In this document: positions 47,497 through 57,792 of the stretch, one piece after another
Layout of the letters: every line of letters begins with the position of its first letter
Position numbering within the stretch: the first letter of the stretch is position 1
Position numbers and translations under genes: made by a program
The notes under the pieces: generated by a model
What the model was told of the DNA's origin: nothing
The model's input: only the letters and a program-made list of their open reading frames with translations
Database searches by the model: none
Assembly (NCBI RefSeq): GCF_002088235.1
Contig: NZ_AQQV01000001.1
Coordinates: forward strand, 186,001 to 250,000
Length of the DNA stretch: 64,000 nucleotides
Reading direction: 5' to 3'
DNA from: Oceanococcus atlanticus
GTDB taxonomy: Bacteria; Pseudomonadota; Gammaproteobacteria; Nevskiales; Oceanococcaceae

Positions 47497-48109
47497 CAAC
47501 CACCGTCACACCCTCCGGTACCTGCAGGGAAAAACGCTCAGCGCCGATTTTCGGATTGCGCTTGAGGTCATGCAGGATCATCGCGGTGGTCTGGCCCAGA
47601 CGATCACTGAGCAGCACCTGAGCCGGCTGACCACCGGCCATACCGATGCGAATCTCCTCGAAATCCGAACTGTCGCTGTGCGGCAGCAACTGCAGCCATT
47701 CCAGACCATCCGCATCGGACAGACGGGTCAGCTTGTATCTGTCGAGCTGAGACAGATCGCCGCCCAGCAATTCAGCCGGCGTACCACTCAGACTGGTCGC
47801 CGCATCGCGCATGGTGATCTGGCGCAGGTCCACATCGTAGTGCCAAAGGGTTTCCCCATCGGCACCCAGCTGCTGCTCGTAAGGGGTGTCGTAGAGCCAC
47901 AGAAAACGCCCCGGACGCTGCATCCAGAAACGCCCGGCGTAGCGCTCCAGGGTATCGCCATCCTCATCCAGCAGGCGCTGCTCGAAGTCGCCCGACAAGC
48001 TGCTGACCTCGGCGTAGAACAATTTCAGATCGGCCAGCGGATCCGCGCTGACCAGCGCACTTGAAAGCAACAATGCAGCGCCACACAGCACCTGCCACAA
48101 ACGCATCAT
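47477..48109 (-). CDS. lolA: outer-membrane lipoprotein carrier protein LolA
   Basis: LolA carries lipoproteins through the periplasm from the LolCDE transporter to LolB. The 210-residue precursor has a signal peptide (cleavage near LVSAD) and the half-barrel sequence of the family: [26 protein letters not shown] and [15 protein letters not shown]. Its ATG overlaps the ftsK stop by four bases, the same order as in E. coli. Confidence 0.95.
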   Translation of the reverse strand: MMRLWQVLCGAALLLSSALVSADPLADLKLFYAEVSSLSGDFEQRLLDEDGDTLERYAGRFWMQRPGRFLWLYDTPYEQQLGADGETLWHYDVDLRQITMRDAATSLSGTPAELLGGDLSQLDRYKLTRLSDADGLEWLQLLPHSDSSDFEEIRIGMAGGQPAQVLLSDRLGQTTAMILHDLKRNPKIGAERFSLQVPEGVTVVDERPGA

Positions 48110-50454
48110 GATTCCACCGGCGGCGGTGCCAGCACTTCACGCTGGCCTTTTTCGTTGGGCGCGCTGACCACCCCGGCGGCCTCCATGTCTTCGACGATAC
48201 GCGCAGCGCGGTTGTAACCAATCTTGAGGCGGCGCTGAACCCAGGAAATCGAGGCCTTGCGTGTCTCGGTCACGATCGCCACGGCCTGATCGTAAAGCGC
48301 ATCGGTTTCGGCGCCGCCATCGCCACCATCGACCGGATCGATGCCCGGTACAGCGGTGTCGCTGGCCCCGGACAAAATGTCGTCGTGATAGTCGGCCGGC
48401 GCCACCTGCTTGAGGTAATCCACCACTTTGTGCACCTCATGATCGTCAACAAACGCGCCGTGCACACGCCGCGGCACAGGCGAATTGGCCGAGTACAGCA
48501 TGTCACCATGCCCGAGCAGCGCCTCAGCACCCGGCTGATCGATGATCACGCGCGAATCCATCTTCGAGGCCACCTGAAAAGCGATACGTGAGGGCACGTT
48601 GGCCTTGATCAGGCCGGTGATCACATCAACCGAAGGACGCTGCGTGGCGATGATCAGATGCAGACCGGCAGCACGCGCCTTCTGGGCCAGACGGGCAATC
48701 AGCTCTTCCACCTTCTTGCCTACGACCATCATCAGGTCGGCGAGTTCGTCGATGATGACCACGATGTAGGGCATGTTTTCGAGTTCCGGCGCGGCAGCCT
48801 GATCATCAAACTCCTCGGCCGGCTTCCACAGCGGATCGGCGATCGGATTGCCCGCCGCCCGCGCCTCGTCGAGCTTCTTGTTCAGGCCGGCGATGTTGCG
48901 AACGCCCAGCGCCGCCATCAGTTTGTAGCGCCGGTCCATCTCGGCCACGCACCAGCGCAGCGCATTGGCGGCTTCCTTCATGTCGGTCACGACCGGGGCC
49001 AGCAGATGCGGAATCCCCTCGTAAACCGACAGTTCCAGCATTTTTGGATCGATCATGATCAGGCGTACTTCGTCTGCCGTGGCCCGATACAACAGACTCA
49101 GGATCATGGCGTTGACCGCGACCGACTTACCCGAGCCCGTGGTCCCGGCCACCAGCAGATGTGGCATCTTGGCCAGATCAGCCGTTGACGGCACGCCGGC
49201 GATGTCCTTGCCCAACGCTAGAGTCAGCGGCGACTTGGCATTCTGATAGGCCGCCGACTCGAACACCGCACGCAGGCTGACGATGGCCCGCTCGCGATTG
49301 GGAATTTCGATACCGATCACCGACTTGCCCGGAATCACCTCGACCACACGCAGGCTGACGATCGAAAGCGCGCGAGCCAGATCCTTGGCCAGGTTGGTGA
49401 TGCGGCTGACCTTGACGCCCGGCGCCGGCTGCAGCTCGAAACGGGTGATGACCGGCCCGGGCGCCACATTGACAACCTCGGCATCGACACCGAAATCAGC
49501 CAGATGGCCTTCCAGATCACGCGACATCTGCTCCAGATCGGCGTCCGAATAGGTCAGCACATCCTGACGCGCCATATCCAGCATCGACACGGGTGGCAAC
49601 GGATTGCCGGTGAACTCCACCGGCTCGCCATCGGTTGCGCCCTCGTGGATCGGCAAGGCCAGCTGAGCCTCGGGCACCGCGTCGCGCTTTTTGCGCTTGA
49701 TCTTGCGCGTCACCCGCTCGGTGGTGGAAACCGGTGTGACGGGTGCACTCGGCGCGGCAGCAACGGGTGCTTCCTCGACCACGGGCTGCGCTCGCTGCTG
49801 ACGCAGTTGCTGGGCGGCGCGCGCCTGACGCTCTTCGCGGCGCTGCGCCAGCGTCGCGCCGACGTTCTCCCACAGACTCAAGGTGCGCGCACCGATGGCG
49901 TCCATCAGTTGCAGCCAGGAAAAACGCAGCGCCAGCGGCAAGGAACCGAGCACGATCATCAGCAACAGCAAGGTGGCACCCACCGGGCTGAACAGCTGGA
50001 TCAGCATCAGTGCCACCGACGCGCCGACAATCCCGCCACTGCCTTGCGGCGTCAGGCTGGTATGCCCGGGCGCATGCATGCCGCTGATCGCACAGGCGGC
50101 AATCAACACGATGAACAGGGCCGCGCCACGCACCCCCGGGTTCTCACCCAGGCGCTCGCTTTTCTCGCGGTAGAGCATCAGGCCGATGCTCAGAATCATC
50201 CACGGCACCGCGAAGGCCAGCCAGCCAAATACGCTGAGCAGGATATCCGCCACCCAGGCACCAATCAGCCCGCCCAGATTTTGCGGGCTGACATTCATGC
50301 CGGTGCTCGACCACCCTGGATCGGCCCGGTCATAGCTGACCAGCGCCAGAATCAGGAACAGCGCCAGAAAGGTCGCGCTCAATAGAACGGCTTCGCGCAC
50401 ACCGCGCATCAGCCAATGGGGGCGGTCATCTCCCGCCCGGGCCTGTGCACTCAC
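48106..50454 (-). CDS. ftsK: DNA translocase FtsK
   Basis: FtsK anchors at the division septum and pumps DNA to resolve chromosome dimers at dif with XerCD. The 782-residue protein has four or five N-terminal membrane helices (about 20-175), a short Ala/Pro/Gln-rich linker (much shorter than in E. coli), the motor domain with Walker A GTTGSGKS (Lys443), Walker [13 protein letters not shown] and the [12 protein letters not shown] block, and a C-terminal winged-helix gamma domain (about 715-775) for KOPS recognition. The start is a GTG at 50454. It heads the operon ftsK-lolA-VanZ-rarA-crcB. Confidence 0.96.
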   Translation of the reverse strand: MSAQARAGDDRPHWLMRGVREAVLLSATFLALFLILALVSYDRADPGWSSTGMNVSPQNLGGLIGAWVADILLSVFGWLAFAVPWMILSIGLMLYREKSERLGENPGVRGAALFIVLIAACAISGMHAPGHTSLTPQGSGGIVGASVALMLIQLFSPVGATLLLLMIVLGSLPLALRFSWLQLMDAIGARTLSLWENVGATLAQRREERQARAAQQLRQQRAQPVVEEAPVAAAPSAPVTPVSTTERVTRKIKRKKRDAVPEAQLALPIHEGATDGEPVEFTGNPLPPVSMLDMARQDVLTYSDADLEQMSRDLEGHLADFGVDAEVVNVAPGPVITRFELQPAPGVKVSRITNLAKDLARALSIVSLRVVEVIPGKSVIGIEIPNRERAIVSLRAVFESAAYQNAKSPLTLALGKDIAGVPSTADLAKMPHLLVAGTTGSGKSVAVNAMILSLLYRATADEVRLIMIDPKMLELSVYEGIPHLLAPVVTDMKEAANALRWCVAEMDRRYKLMAALGVRNIAGLNKKLDEARAAGNPIADPLWKPAEEFDDQAAAPELENMPYIVVIIDELADLMMVVGKKVEELIARLAQKARAAGLHLIIATQRPSVDVITGLIKANVPSRIAFQVASKMDSRVIIDQPGAEALLGHGDMLYSANSPVPRRVHGAFVDDHEVHKVVDYLKQVAPADYHDDILSGASDTAVPGIDPVDGGDGGAETDALYDQAVAIVTETRKASISWVQRRLKIGYNRAARIVEDMEAAGVVSAPNEKGQREVLAPPPVES

Positions 50455-50515
50455 CAGCCGTACCCCAATATCTTGTGTTTGAATTCAGTCAACAGGGCTT
50501 TTCACCACAATATAG

Positions 50516-50529
50516 GGGAGTATACTCCC
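50516..50529. promoter_or_regulatory. perfect 14-bp palindrome upstream of ftsK
   Basis: GGGAGTATACTCCC is its own reverse complement and sits 62-75 bases before the ftsK GTG, in the 253-base gap between ftsK and the next gene. It could be a dimeric repressor site; its centre TATACT could also serve as a -10, but no -35 is well spaced. It does not match the LexA consensus. Confidence 0.4.
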
Positions 50530-50591
50530 AGAGAACCTGATTGATCGCCCACCCCTCAAGGAGCGCACAGTACACCGTCCCCAGTCATCGC

Positions 50592-50611
50592 GAATCAAGC
50601 CATCTTGATTC
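50592..50611 (+). other. perfect hairpin in the leader before the 110-residue protein gene
   Basis: GAATCAAG-CCAT-CTTGATTC forms an 8-bp stem with a four-base loop, followed at once by a small TCACG-T-CGTGA dyad. No T-run follows. The pair lies about 97-116 bases before the ATG at 50708 and may structure the 5' leader. The rest of the gap shows nothing recognisable. Confidence 0.4.
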
Positions 50612-50707
50612 TTCACGTCGTGACCACATTGTTTAGTCCAGAATCCTTCTTACCGCTGCATTGATACCCTGACGGGTCGCATGCCGGCCCGGACAACGGA
50701 GTACGAC

Positions 50708-51040
50708 ATGACTCAGATTCGACACTTCCTGCTCAGCGCGGACGGCGTTATTGAGCAGATTTCATCCGAAAACGCAGCTCTGGTAGCCGCCGGCCAAGGC
50801 CGTCTGCCCAATTTCGCCGCCCAGAGGGCGCACTACCTTCAGGTCATCGTTGACGACCCCAACGATGAGGACAACAGCATTCAGGTCCGCACCGCGGGGG
50901 CTTTGGTCGGTTTTGACGCCGAGGGGCGCATCAAGAGCGACGATATCGACGTCAGCGACGACATCGGCAGTTTCGAGCACGACACGTGCGTGCAGCTGGC
51001 CCTGGACGGGGTTGTCGCTTCAGACATCATCCATCATTGA
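50708..51040 (+). CDS. conserved hypothetical protein upstream of aat
   Basis: A 110-residue acidic cytoplasmic protein with no signal peptide or membrane segment. It starts MTQIRHFLLSADG, and the later part is rich in Asp and Glu (IKSDDIDVSDDIG). The ATG at 50708, with CGGAG before it, is preferred over an in-frame start at 50681. It overlaps aat by four bases, so it is probably the first gene of the aat-bpt operon. I do not recognise a domain or function; coupling suggests some link to the N-degron genes but proves nothing. Confidence 0.7.
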   Translation: MTQIRHFLLSADGVIEQISSENAALVAAGQGRLPNFAAQRAHYLQVIVDDPNDEDNSIQVRTAGALVGFDAEGRIKSDDIDVSDDIGSFEHDTCVQLALDGVVASDIIHH

Positions 51041-51783
51041 CCACACAGAGCAGACTCAGTCTGTACTGGTTGGACCCGCGCAACCCGCGCGAGCCCTTCC
51101 CGCCCGGCGAACGCGCCCTGCGTGATCCGGATGGCCTGCTTGCGGTCGGCGGCGACCTGAGTGTCAGCCGCCTGCTGCAGGCCTATCGCCATGGCATCTT
51201 CCCCTGGTTCAATCCCGACGAACCGATCCTGTGGTGGACCCCCAACCCGCGCGCCGTGCTCTATCCGGCGCAATTGCACGTCAGCCGCAGCCTGCGCCGC
51301 GCGGTCAATCGCGCCGACTACTCGGTCAGTTTTGATCGCGCATTTACCGCCGTGCTCGATGGCTGCTCGGAAGGCCGCCGTGAAGGCACCTGGCTGGGCC
51401 CGGCCATGCGCCAGGCCTACACCGAACTGTTTCGACGTGGCTATGCGCATTCCATCGAAATCTGGCGTGATGGCCACCTGATCGGCGGGCTCTACGGTGT
51501 AGCCCTGGGCAAAGTGTTCTTCGGCGAATCCATGTTCAGCCGCGCCAGCAATGGCTCCAAGCTGGCCATGGTGTGGCTGTGCCGGCAACTTGAAGCGTGG
51601 CACTACGCCGTGCTCGATTGCCAGGTCGCCTCCCCTCATCTGGAGCGCATGGGCATCTCGCGCATCGCGCGCAACGACTTCGAACGCATCCTCGACAGCG
51701 CCATTGACGATGCGCCGACACCCGGTGGCTGTTGGTCCTTCGATATTGCGGTGCCTGACGATCCCAAACATGTCGCACATTAG
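51037..51783 (+). CDS. aat: leucyl/phenylalanyl-tRNA-protein transferase
   Basis: Aat transfers Leu or Phe from tRNA to proteins starting with Lys or Arg, creating a degradation signal for ClpS. With the TTG start at 51037 (TTGA overlap with the previous stop) it has 248 residues. Family blocks are LLAVGGDLSVSRLLQAYRHG, IFPWFNPDEPILWWTPNPRAVL, EGTWL, GGLYGVALGKVFFGESMFS and DCQV. No ATG exists in a suitable place, so an unusual start is needed. It overlaps bpt by 14 bases. Confidence 0.93.
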   Translation: MTTQSRLSLYWLDPRNPREPFPPGERALRDPDGLLAVGGDLSVSRLLQAYRHGIFPWFNPDEPILWWTPNPRAVLYPAQLHVSRSLRRAVNRADYSVSFDRAFTAVLDGCSEGRREGTWLGPAMRQAYTELFRRGYAHSIEIWRDGHLIGGLYGVALGKVFFGESMFSRASNGSKLAMVWLCRQLEAWHYAVLDCQVASPHLERMGISRIARNDFERILDSAIDDAPTPGGCWSFDIAVPDDPKHVAH

Positions 51784-52498
51784 GTCACAGCTCGAATCGT
51801 TGCCGCTGTTCCTGAGCGCGCCGTCAGACTGCAGCTATCTGGCCAACCGGCAAACCCGCAATGTCTTCGTCGACCCGCGTCTGCAGCTCAACGCCAGCCA
51901 GCGCGACGCGCTGGCCCAGATGGGTTTCAGGCGCAGCGGCCCCAGCCATTACCGCCCGATGTGCCCAAGCTGTCAGGCCTGCGAATCCACGCGTATTGAT
52001 GTCGCCGCTTTTGCCCCGAACCGGGCCCAGAGGCGCTGCCTCAAGCGCAATGATGACCTGATCGCAAGTTGGGCCACGCCGGTGGGAACAGACGAGCGCT
52101 ATGCCTTGTACCGCGACTATCTGGCCCAACGCCACGCCGATGGCGGCATGGATCCGGATGACCGCGAAGGGTTTGAACAATTTCTGTGCAGCCCGTCGGC
52201 CAGCACCACCCAGCATCTTTTGATTCGCGACAGCGCGGGCACCCTGCTGGCGGTCTGCGTAGTTGATCGCCTGCTCAGCGGCCTGTCGGCGGTGTACACA
52301 TTTTTTGCGCCGGATGCCGCCCAGCGCTCGCTGGGGCGCTATGCCATCCTGCGACTGATCGAGTCCTGTCGGGCCGCCACGCTGCCCTGGTTGTACCTCG
52401 GCTACTACGTCGAAGGCAGCGAAAAGATGCATTACAAGGCCGAATATCAGCCCCAGCAGCGCCGCAAAGCCGAAACCTGGACTGACATCAAAGATTGA
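51770..52498 (+). CDS. bpt: leucyl-tRNA-protein transferase Bpt (Asp/Glu N-end rule)
   Basis: Bpt attaches Leu to proteins that begin with Asp or Glu, feeding them to ClpS-ClpAP. Many annotations call it arginyltransferase because it is related to eukaryotic Ate1. From the ATG at 51770 it has 242 residues, with the N-terminal Cys motif CPSCQACESTRID, the KRNDD block, YRDYLAQRHADGGM and the C-terminal GNAT-like part SAVYTFFAPDAAQRSLG with WLYLGYYVEGSEKMHYKA. Its end overlaps the infA promoter. Confidence 0.93.
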   Translation: MSHIRSQLESLPLFLSAPSDCSYLANRQTRNVFVDPRLQLNASQRDALAQMGFRRSGPSHYRPMCPSCQACESTRIDVAAFAPNRAQRRCLKRNDDLIASWATPVGTDERYALYRDYLAQRHADGGMDPDDREGFEQFLCSPSASTTQHLLIRDSAGTLLAVCVVDRLLSGLSAVYTFFAPDAAQRSLGRYAILRLIESCRAATLPWLYLGYYVEGSEKMHYKAEYQPQQRRKAETWTDIKD

Positions 52499-52523
52499 TG
52501 ACAGGCCGAAAACCACCGATAAT
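52495..52523 (+). promoter_or_regulatory. sigma-70 promoter of infA
   Basis: TTGATG (52495-52500) and GATAAT (52518-52523) are exactly 17 bases apart, overlapping the bpt stop codon. Transcription would begin about 52530, roughly 25 bases before the infA ATG. It allows infA to be expressed independently of aat-bpt. Confidence 0.6.
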
Positions 52524-52553
52524 GGTCGGCTTTGCTAACTCTAGACGCTCTAC

Positions 52554-52772
52554 ATGCCGAAAGAAGATCTCATCGAAATGGAAGGCACGGTTACCGAAAC
52601 CCTGCCCAACACCACATTTCGCGTACAGCTGGAAAATGGTCACAGCGTGACGGCACACATCTCCGGACGTATGCGCAAGCACTACATCCGCATCCTGACC
52701 GGCGACACCGTCACGGTACAGTTGACGCCCTACGACCTGTCTAAAGGGCGCATCACCTACCGCGGTAAATAA
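52554..52772 (+). CDS. infA: translation initiation factor IF-1
   Basis: IF-1 binds the A site of the 30S subunit during initiation. The 72-residue OB-fold protein has the family sequence [20 protein letters not shown], then [17 protein letters not shown] and the ending SKGRITYR, the usual bacterial length. It converges with clpA; the small GCTGGC/GCCAGC hairpin at 52782-52798 covers the clpA stop and may help end both transcripts. Confidence 0.97.
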   Translation: MPKEDLIEMEGTVTETLPNTTFRVQLENGHSVTAHISGRMRKHYIRILTGDTVTVQLTPYDLSKGRITYRGK

Positions 52773-52788
52773 GCCGCGCGGGCTGGCG

Positions 52789-55044
52789 TTAAGCCAGCGC
52801 CGCCGCGTCTTCGATATCCAGCTGCAAACCATCCTCGTTTGCACTGACCCGGATCTGCCCACCTTTGCTTAACTTGCCGAACAGCAGTTCTTCGGCAAGC
52901 GGTCGCTTGATCTGATCCTGAATCAGCCGCGCCATCGGGCGCGCGCCCATGGCTTCATCGTAGCCATGTCTGGCCAGCCAGGCCCGTGCCGCATCATCAA
53001 ACTCGATGTGCACGTTCTTGCTCTCCAGCTGCACTTCCACCTGGACCAGGAACTTGTCGACCACGTGGCGCACCACTTCCGGTTTGAGCGCCTCGAACTG
53101 GATCACCGCATCCAGGCGATTGCGGAATTCCGGGGTGAACAGGCGCTTGAGCGCTTCCATACCGTCGCTGCGGTGATCCTGACTGGCGAAGCCGATGGAC
53201 GGGCGCGCCATGTCTGCGGCACCCGCATTGGTGGTCATCACCAGAATCACGTTACGGAAATCCGCCTTGCGGCCGTTATTGTCGGTCAGGGTGCCGTGGT
53301 CCATGACCTGCAGCAGCAGGTTGAACACTTCCGGGTGGGCTTTTTCGATCTCATCAAGCAGCACAACCGCGTGCGGTTGCTTGATTACCGCTTCGGTGAG
53401 CAAACCGCCCTGGTCAAAACCGACATACCCCGGCGGCGCACCGATCAGACGCGACACGGTGTGGCGCTCCATGTATTCGGACATATCGAAGCGGACCAGA
53501 TCGATACCCAGCAGATCGGCCAGCTGACGCGTCACTTCGGTCTTGCCCACCCCGGTGGGGCCGGCGAACAGGAAACTGCCGATCGGACGATCAGGCGGAC
53601 CAAGGCCGGAGCGCGACATTTTGATCGCACCGCAGAGGGTTTCCACCGCCGCGTCCTGACCAAAAATGGCCAGCTTGAGATCGCGCTCCAGTGTGCGCAG
53701 AACATCACGATCCGATGCGCTGACGCTTTTCGGCGGAATACGCGCGATCTTGGCCACGATTTCCTCGATGTCCTTGACCTGCACCGTCTTGCGCCGCTTG
53801 GCCGCAGGCTGCAGCTGCAGACGCGCACCGGCCTCGTCGATGACATCAATGGCCTTGTCGGGAAGGTGGCGGTCATTGATGTGACGCGCAGCCAGCTCCG
53901 CCGCCGCCTGAATGGCGCTGTTGGTGTAACGCACTTCATGATGCTTTTCGAAGCGCGACTTCAAACCCATCAGAATCTGCTGAGTTTCGCTGACGCTGGG
54001 TTCCGGCACGTCAATTTTCTGGAAGCGTCGGGCCAGCGCATGATCTTTTTCGAAGATGCCGCGGAACTCGCTGTAGGTGGTAGACCCAATACAGCGCAGT
54101 TCACCGCTGGCCAGACCGGGCTTGAGCAGATTGGATGCATCCATGACCCCGCCGGAGGCCGCGCCGGCACCGATCATGGTGTGAATTTCGTCAATGAACA
54201 GCACCGAACCGGGATCTTCGTCGAGTTCCTTGAGTACGCCTTTGAGGCGTTTCTCGAAATCACCACGGTATTTGGTGCCAGCCACCAACCCACCCATGTC
54301 CAGGGCGTAGATAGTCGCCTTACCCAACACCTCGGGCACTTCACCCTCAACAATCGCCAAGGCCAGCCCCTCAGCGATAGCGGTTTTGCCCACGCCAGCC
54401 TCACCGACCAGCAGGGGGTTGTTCTTGCGCCGCCGGCACAGGGTCTGGATCACCCGTTCAACCTCTAGCGCACGCCCGATCAAGGGGTCGATACGACCCT
54501 GGCGGGCTTTCTCATTCAGATTGACGGTGTATTTGGACAGGGCGGATTCAGACTCGCCGCCATCTTTTTTGTCGTCCGTCTCGCTGGCGCCCGGGTTGGC
54601 CTCGCCTTCGTCGCGGGTGATGCCATGCGAGATGTAGTTGACCACATCGAGGCGGCTCACTCCCTGCTCGGCCAGCAGATACACCGCATGGGCATCGCGC
54701 TCGGCAAAGATCGCAACCAGCACGTTCAGCGGCGTGACTTCTTTCTTGCCGGATGATTGCACATGGTAGACGGCGCGCTGCAGCACGCGCTGAAAACCCA
54801 GCGTGGGCTGAACTTCGTAGCCATCATCGACCTCACCCACGGTCTGCACGTTGGTGCGGATGAAATCCCGCAAACCCTGCTCCAGCGGCTCCAGCTGGGC
54901 ACCCACCGCACGCAGCACCTCGGCCAGCTGGGCATCATCCAGCAGGGCCAGAAGCAGATGCTCAACGGTCAGCAGATCATGGGCTTCGGTTTTGGCCGAT
55001 TTGAATGCCGCATCCAGAGCGGCCTGTAGATCCTGACTGAGCAT
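52789..55044 (-). CDS. clpA: ATP-dependent Clp protease ATP-binding subunit ClpA
   Basis: ClpA unfolds substrates and threads them into ClpP. From the ATG at 55044 it has 751 residues: the N-domain (about 1-140) that docks ClpS, first AAA+ module with Walker A GEAGVGKT (Lys220) and Walker B VLFIDEIH, second module with GPTGVGKT (Lys501) and [16 protein letters not shown], and a C-terminal domain. It overlaps the clpS stop by one base (TGATG), so both are made from one message. An extension to 55065 lies within clpS. Confidence 0.97.
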   Translation of the reverse strand: MLSQDLQAALDAAFKSAKTEAHDLLTVEHLLLALLDDAQLAEVLRAVGAQLEPLEQGLRDFIRTNVQTVGEVDDGYEVQPTLGFQRVLQRAVYHVQSSGKKEVTPLNVLVAIFAERDAHAVYLLAEQGVSRLDVVNYISHGITRDEGEANPGASETDDKKDGGESESALSKYTVNLNEKARQGRIDPLIGRALEVERVIQTLCRRRKNNPLLVGEAGVGKTAIAEGLALAIVEGEVPEVLGKATIYALDMGGLVAGTKYRGDFEKRLKGVLKELDEDPGSVLFIDEIHTMIGAGAASGGVMDASNLLKPGLASGELRCIGSTTYSEFRGIFEKDHALARRFQKIDVPEPSVSETQQILMGLKSRFEKHHEVRYTNSAIQAAAELAARHINDRHLPDKAIDVIDEAGARLQLQPAAKRRKTVQVKDIEEIVAKIARIPPKSVSASDRDVLRTLERDLKLAIFGQDAAVETLCGAIKMSRSGLGPPDRPIGSFLFAGPTGVGKTEVTRQLADLLGIDLVRFDMSEYMERHTVSRLIGAPPGYVGFDQGGLLTEAVIKQPHAVVLLDEIEKAHPEVFNLLLQVMDHGTLTDNNGRKADFRNVILVMTTNAGAADMARPSIGFASQDHRSDGMEALKRLFTPEFRNRLDAVIQFEALKPEVVRHVVDKFLVQVEVQLESKNVHIEFDDAARAWLARHGYDEAMGARPMARLIQDQIKRPLAEELLFGKLSKGGQIRVSANEDGLQLDIEDAAALA

Positions 55045-55361
55045 CACGCTTTCTCCATCGTACACATCAGCGGGTGTTCATTTTCCCGCGCATACCGGTT
55101 GACCTGAGCCACCTTGGTCTCGGCAATCTCTGCCGTGTAGGTTCCGGCCACACCTGCACCTTTGGTGTGAACCTCGAGCATGACTTGCACCGCCTGCTCA
55201 TGCCCGAGCCTGAAATACTTCTGCAGGATATGGACCACAAACTCCATCGGGGTGTAGTCGTCGTTCAACAGCACAACCTTGTACATCGGCGGGCGCTGCA
55301 GTTTGGGCGGCGCCTCTTCGACGGCGGTGTTGCCGTAGCGTTCTGTCTCATGTTCAGCCAT
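55044..55361 (-). CDS. clpS: ATP-dependent Clp protease adaptor ClpS
   Basis: ClpS is the bacterial N-recognin that binds N-terminal Leu, Phe, Trp or Tyr and hands proteins to ClpA. The 105-residue protein has the substrate-pocket region [16 protein letters not shown] and the [19 protein letters not shown] block that touches ClpA. A flexible acidic N-terminus precedes them. On the minus strand a TACAAT lies just before the ATG and could be a -10 for a short leader. It precedes clpA in one operon. Confidence 0.96.
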   Translation of the reverse strand: MAEHETERYGNTAVEEAPPKLQRPPMYKVVLLNDDYTPMEFVVHILQKYFRLGHEQAVQVMLEVHTKGAGVAGTYTAEIAETKVAQVNRYARENEHPLMCTMEKA

Positions 55362-55424
55362 GACCCAATTGTATGACGATTGACGCCCTCTTGGACCCCA
55401 TCGATCGTTCGATGTTCACGTTCC

Positions 55425-57650
55425 TCACTTGCTGGTGTGAGTAAAGACACCGTCCCATTCCGGCCCCGGCGGCATGCGCTTGAAGATCTCGATGCGATCC
55501 AGATACACCTGATAAATGGGATGTGGATCCGGCCGCGATTTCTGCAACTGGTAGAACTGCAACTCCGCCTCAGACCAGCTTTGATTGCGGTAAGCCAGCA
55601 AGGCATCACGGTAGTGCTTGAGCTCCTTGCGCGTCTGTGCATCCAGTTCGGCGCGCACACCCAGCGGCTCAAAAATCCCCACCGGCTCGACCTTGCCCTT
55701 GACCCGGACCCGGTCAAGGTCACGGTAGGCCCAGTCATCCACCAGACGACGGGTGCTGTCACCACAAATCACCGACACACCGTACTGCTTGGTCAAACCT
55801 TCCAGCCTTGAGCCCAAGTTCACAGCATCACCAAGCACGGTGTATGCCATGCGGAACTGCGAACCCATGTTGCCGACACTCATCACGCCGGTGTTAATCC
55901 CCACTCCAATGCGCAGTTCGGGCAGGCCCCGGGCACGAAACTCATCGGCCAGACGGCGCATGCATCCGACCATCTCCAGGGCCGCCTGCAGCGCGCGGCG
56001 CGCATGCTGCTCATCCGGCAACGGCGCCCCCCAGAAAGCCATGACGGCATCCCCCATGTACTTGTCGATGGTGCCGCGGTGACGATGGATAACCTCGGTC
56101 AGCGGAGTCAGGAACTCGTTCATCAACGCGGTCAATTCCTGCGGCGGCAGACGCTCAGAAATGCTGGTGAAGTTGCGAATGTCGGAAAACAACACGGTCA
56201 TTTCCCGGCTGTCTGAGCGCATCTCCGCCGCCAGCGTATCCTGGGCCATCTCGCTGACCAGTTCGGGCGGCACATAATGGCCAAACAGGCGCGCCACCTC
56301 ACGCTTGGCCCGCGCCTCCACGAAATAGCCGTAGGTCATCTGCACCAGCACAAGGATGAACAGGAACAGCAACGGCCCACCCAGCGGCACAACAAAATCT
56401 GCGGTGCGCCACAAACCAAACGACAAACCCGCCAGCCCGACCACCATACCGCCAACCATCAGGGTGCCCAGCAACGGCGAAACCCGTGGAAACAGCAGGG
56501 TAAAAATCAAACTGATCACCACCAGCATGGTGGTTTCAATACCAACCAGGTAAGGGACCTTGTGCTTGATGCGGTCGTCGAGAATGCCGGAGATGATATT
56601 GGCGTGGACTTCGACCCCCGCATAGGCCACGCCCACTGGCGTGGTGCGGTGATCCTTCAAGCCCGGCGCGGTGGTCCCCAGAATCGCAATCCGGCCGCGC
56701 AGTGCTTCAGGGTCAACCCGTTGATGCAAGACATCCGAAACAGAGAAGTACGGAAAGCTGCCTTGCGCGCCTCTATAGGGCACCAGGACGGCCACGTTTT
56801 CGTCGACCGGCACCCGGTAGGTGCCAACACGCAGATACTCCAGGTTAAGCGCATTGCGCGGACCGCCGCGAGCGTCATATTCCAGTTCAATCTGAGCAGG
56901 CTCGCGGGTGTCACTCAATGCCCGCGCCAGAGTCATCAAAGCCAGTGATCCGTAAACCGCGTCATCATGTTGCTGCAGCAGCGGTACGCGCCGGAACACC
57001 CCATCACTGTCCAGCGTGGGGTTGTCAAAAAAACCGGCATACGGCGTGGCCGCCTGCAAGGTGTCGAGATTGGCCGTATAACTGGTTGCGCGTATGTAGG
57101 AAGCCGGCATCTGGCGCGCATCATCAACCACCGCCGGCGGTAACTGACCAAGCTGCGCTTCTGCACCGCCCAAGCCCTTGAGCACGAAACCCAACACCGG
57201 CTCATGGCGCTGCAAAGCGGCCGCGAATACACGGTCGTCATCCCACACCTTGCGCTGTTGACCGATCCAACGCTGCACCCCTTCAAGCTGGCCAACATCC
57301 GAGCCCTCCAGAGCCCCTAGCCAGGGCAGGCCGGAATGGCCATCGGGTTCTGGAAACACCGAATCCAGCGCCAGCGCCTGGATGCCATAGTGCTGGTAAA
57401 GCACGTCGACCACTGCCCCCAGCTTGCGCCGAGGCCAGGGCCACTGGCCCTCTTCGGCCAGCGATTTTTCGTCGATGTCGATGATCGCAATACGATCGTC
57501 AACTTCATTCAGCACACTGGCTCTAACGCGCGCGTCATAGGTCAAGCGCTCGACCTGTTCGATCAAACTGATCGTCCAGAACCCGTTAAGGTGCAGAAGA
57601 AAGCCGACGAGTATGAAACTCGTCAGCACAAATCGAATCAGAGTGTGCAT
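55425..57650 (-). CDS. CHASE2-domain class III adenylate cyclase
   Basis: A 741-residue membrane sensor that should make cAMP. A first helix (about 5-23) leads into an extracytoplasmic CHASE2 sensor (about 30-340), then three helices (about 368-440) and a cytoplasmic class III cyclase domain (about 480-650). Catalytic residues are intact: metal-binding Asp490 and Asp534, adenine-selecting Lys530 and Asp608, and transition-state Asn611 and Arg615, so ATP rather than GTP is the likely substrate. The ATG at 57650 was chosen because a membrane helix starts there and GGGG lies upstream. It is divergent from the gsp genes; whether it regulates secretion is unknown. Confidence 0.9.
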   Translation of the reverse strand: MHTLIRFVLTSFILVGFLLHLNGFWTISLIEQVERLTYDARVRASVLNEVDDRIAIIDIDEKSLAEEGQWPWPRRKLGAVVDVLYQHYGIQALALDSVFPEPDGHSGLPWLGALEGSDVGQLEGVQRWIGQQRKVWDDDRVFAAALQRHEPVLGFVLKGLGGAEAQLGQLPPAVVDDARQMPASYIRATSYTANLDTLQAATPYAGFFDNPTLDSDGVFRRVPLLQQHDDAVYGSLALMTLARALSDTREPAQIELEYDARGGPRNALNLEYLRVGTYRVPVDENVAVLVPYRGAQGSFPYFSVSDVLHQRVDPEALRGRIAILGTTAPGLKDHRTTPVGVAYAGVEVHANIISGILDDRIKHKVPYLVGIETTMLVVISLIFTLLFPRVSPLLGTLMVGGMVVGLAGLSFGLWRTADFVVPLGGPLLFLFILVLVQMTYGYFVEARAKREVARLFGHYVPPELVSEMAQDTLAAEMRSDSREMTVLFSDIRNFTSISERLPPQELTALMNEFLTPLTEVIHRHRGTIDKYMGDAVMAFWGAPLPDEQHARRALQAALEMVGCMRRLADEFRARGLPELRIGVGINTGVMSVGNMGSQFRMAYTVLGDAVNLGSRLEGLTKQYGVSVICGDSTRRLVDDWAYRDLDRVRVKGKVEPVGIFEPLGVRAELDAQTRKELKHYRDALLAYRNQSWSEAELQFYQLQKSRPDPHPIYQVYLDRIEIFKRMPPGPEWDGVFTHTSK

Positions 57651-57792
57651 CGCGTGCCCCCGGGGCGCTCCCACTGCCAGCCATATTACTTGCCCTGAAT
57701 TTCGCCGCAAACGCACGCTAAAACAATGAGAAAAGCCGACAAAATCTTTATGATGTCGGGTTTGACTTACGCTACTCGCAGATCGCCCGTCC

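Noticed and set aside
50516-50529. LexA box before ftsK
   Set aside because: The palindrome lacks the CTG...CAG ends of LexA sites.
52966-54468. 500-residue open frame opposite clpA
   Set aside because: Antisense to a conserved AAA+ gene, with the same low-complexity composition and no ribosome site.
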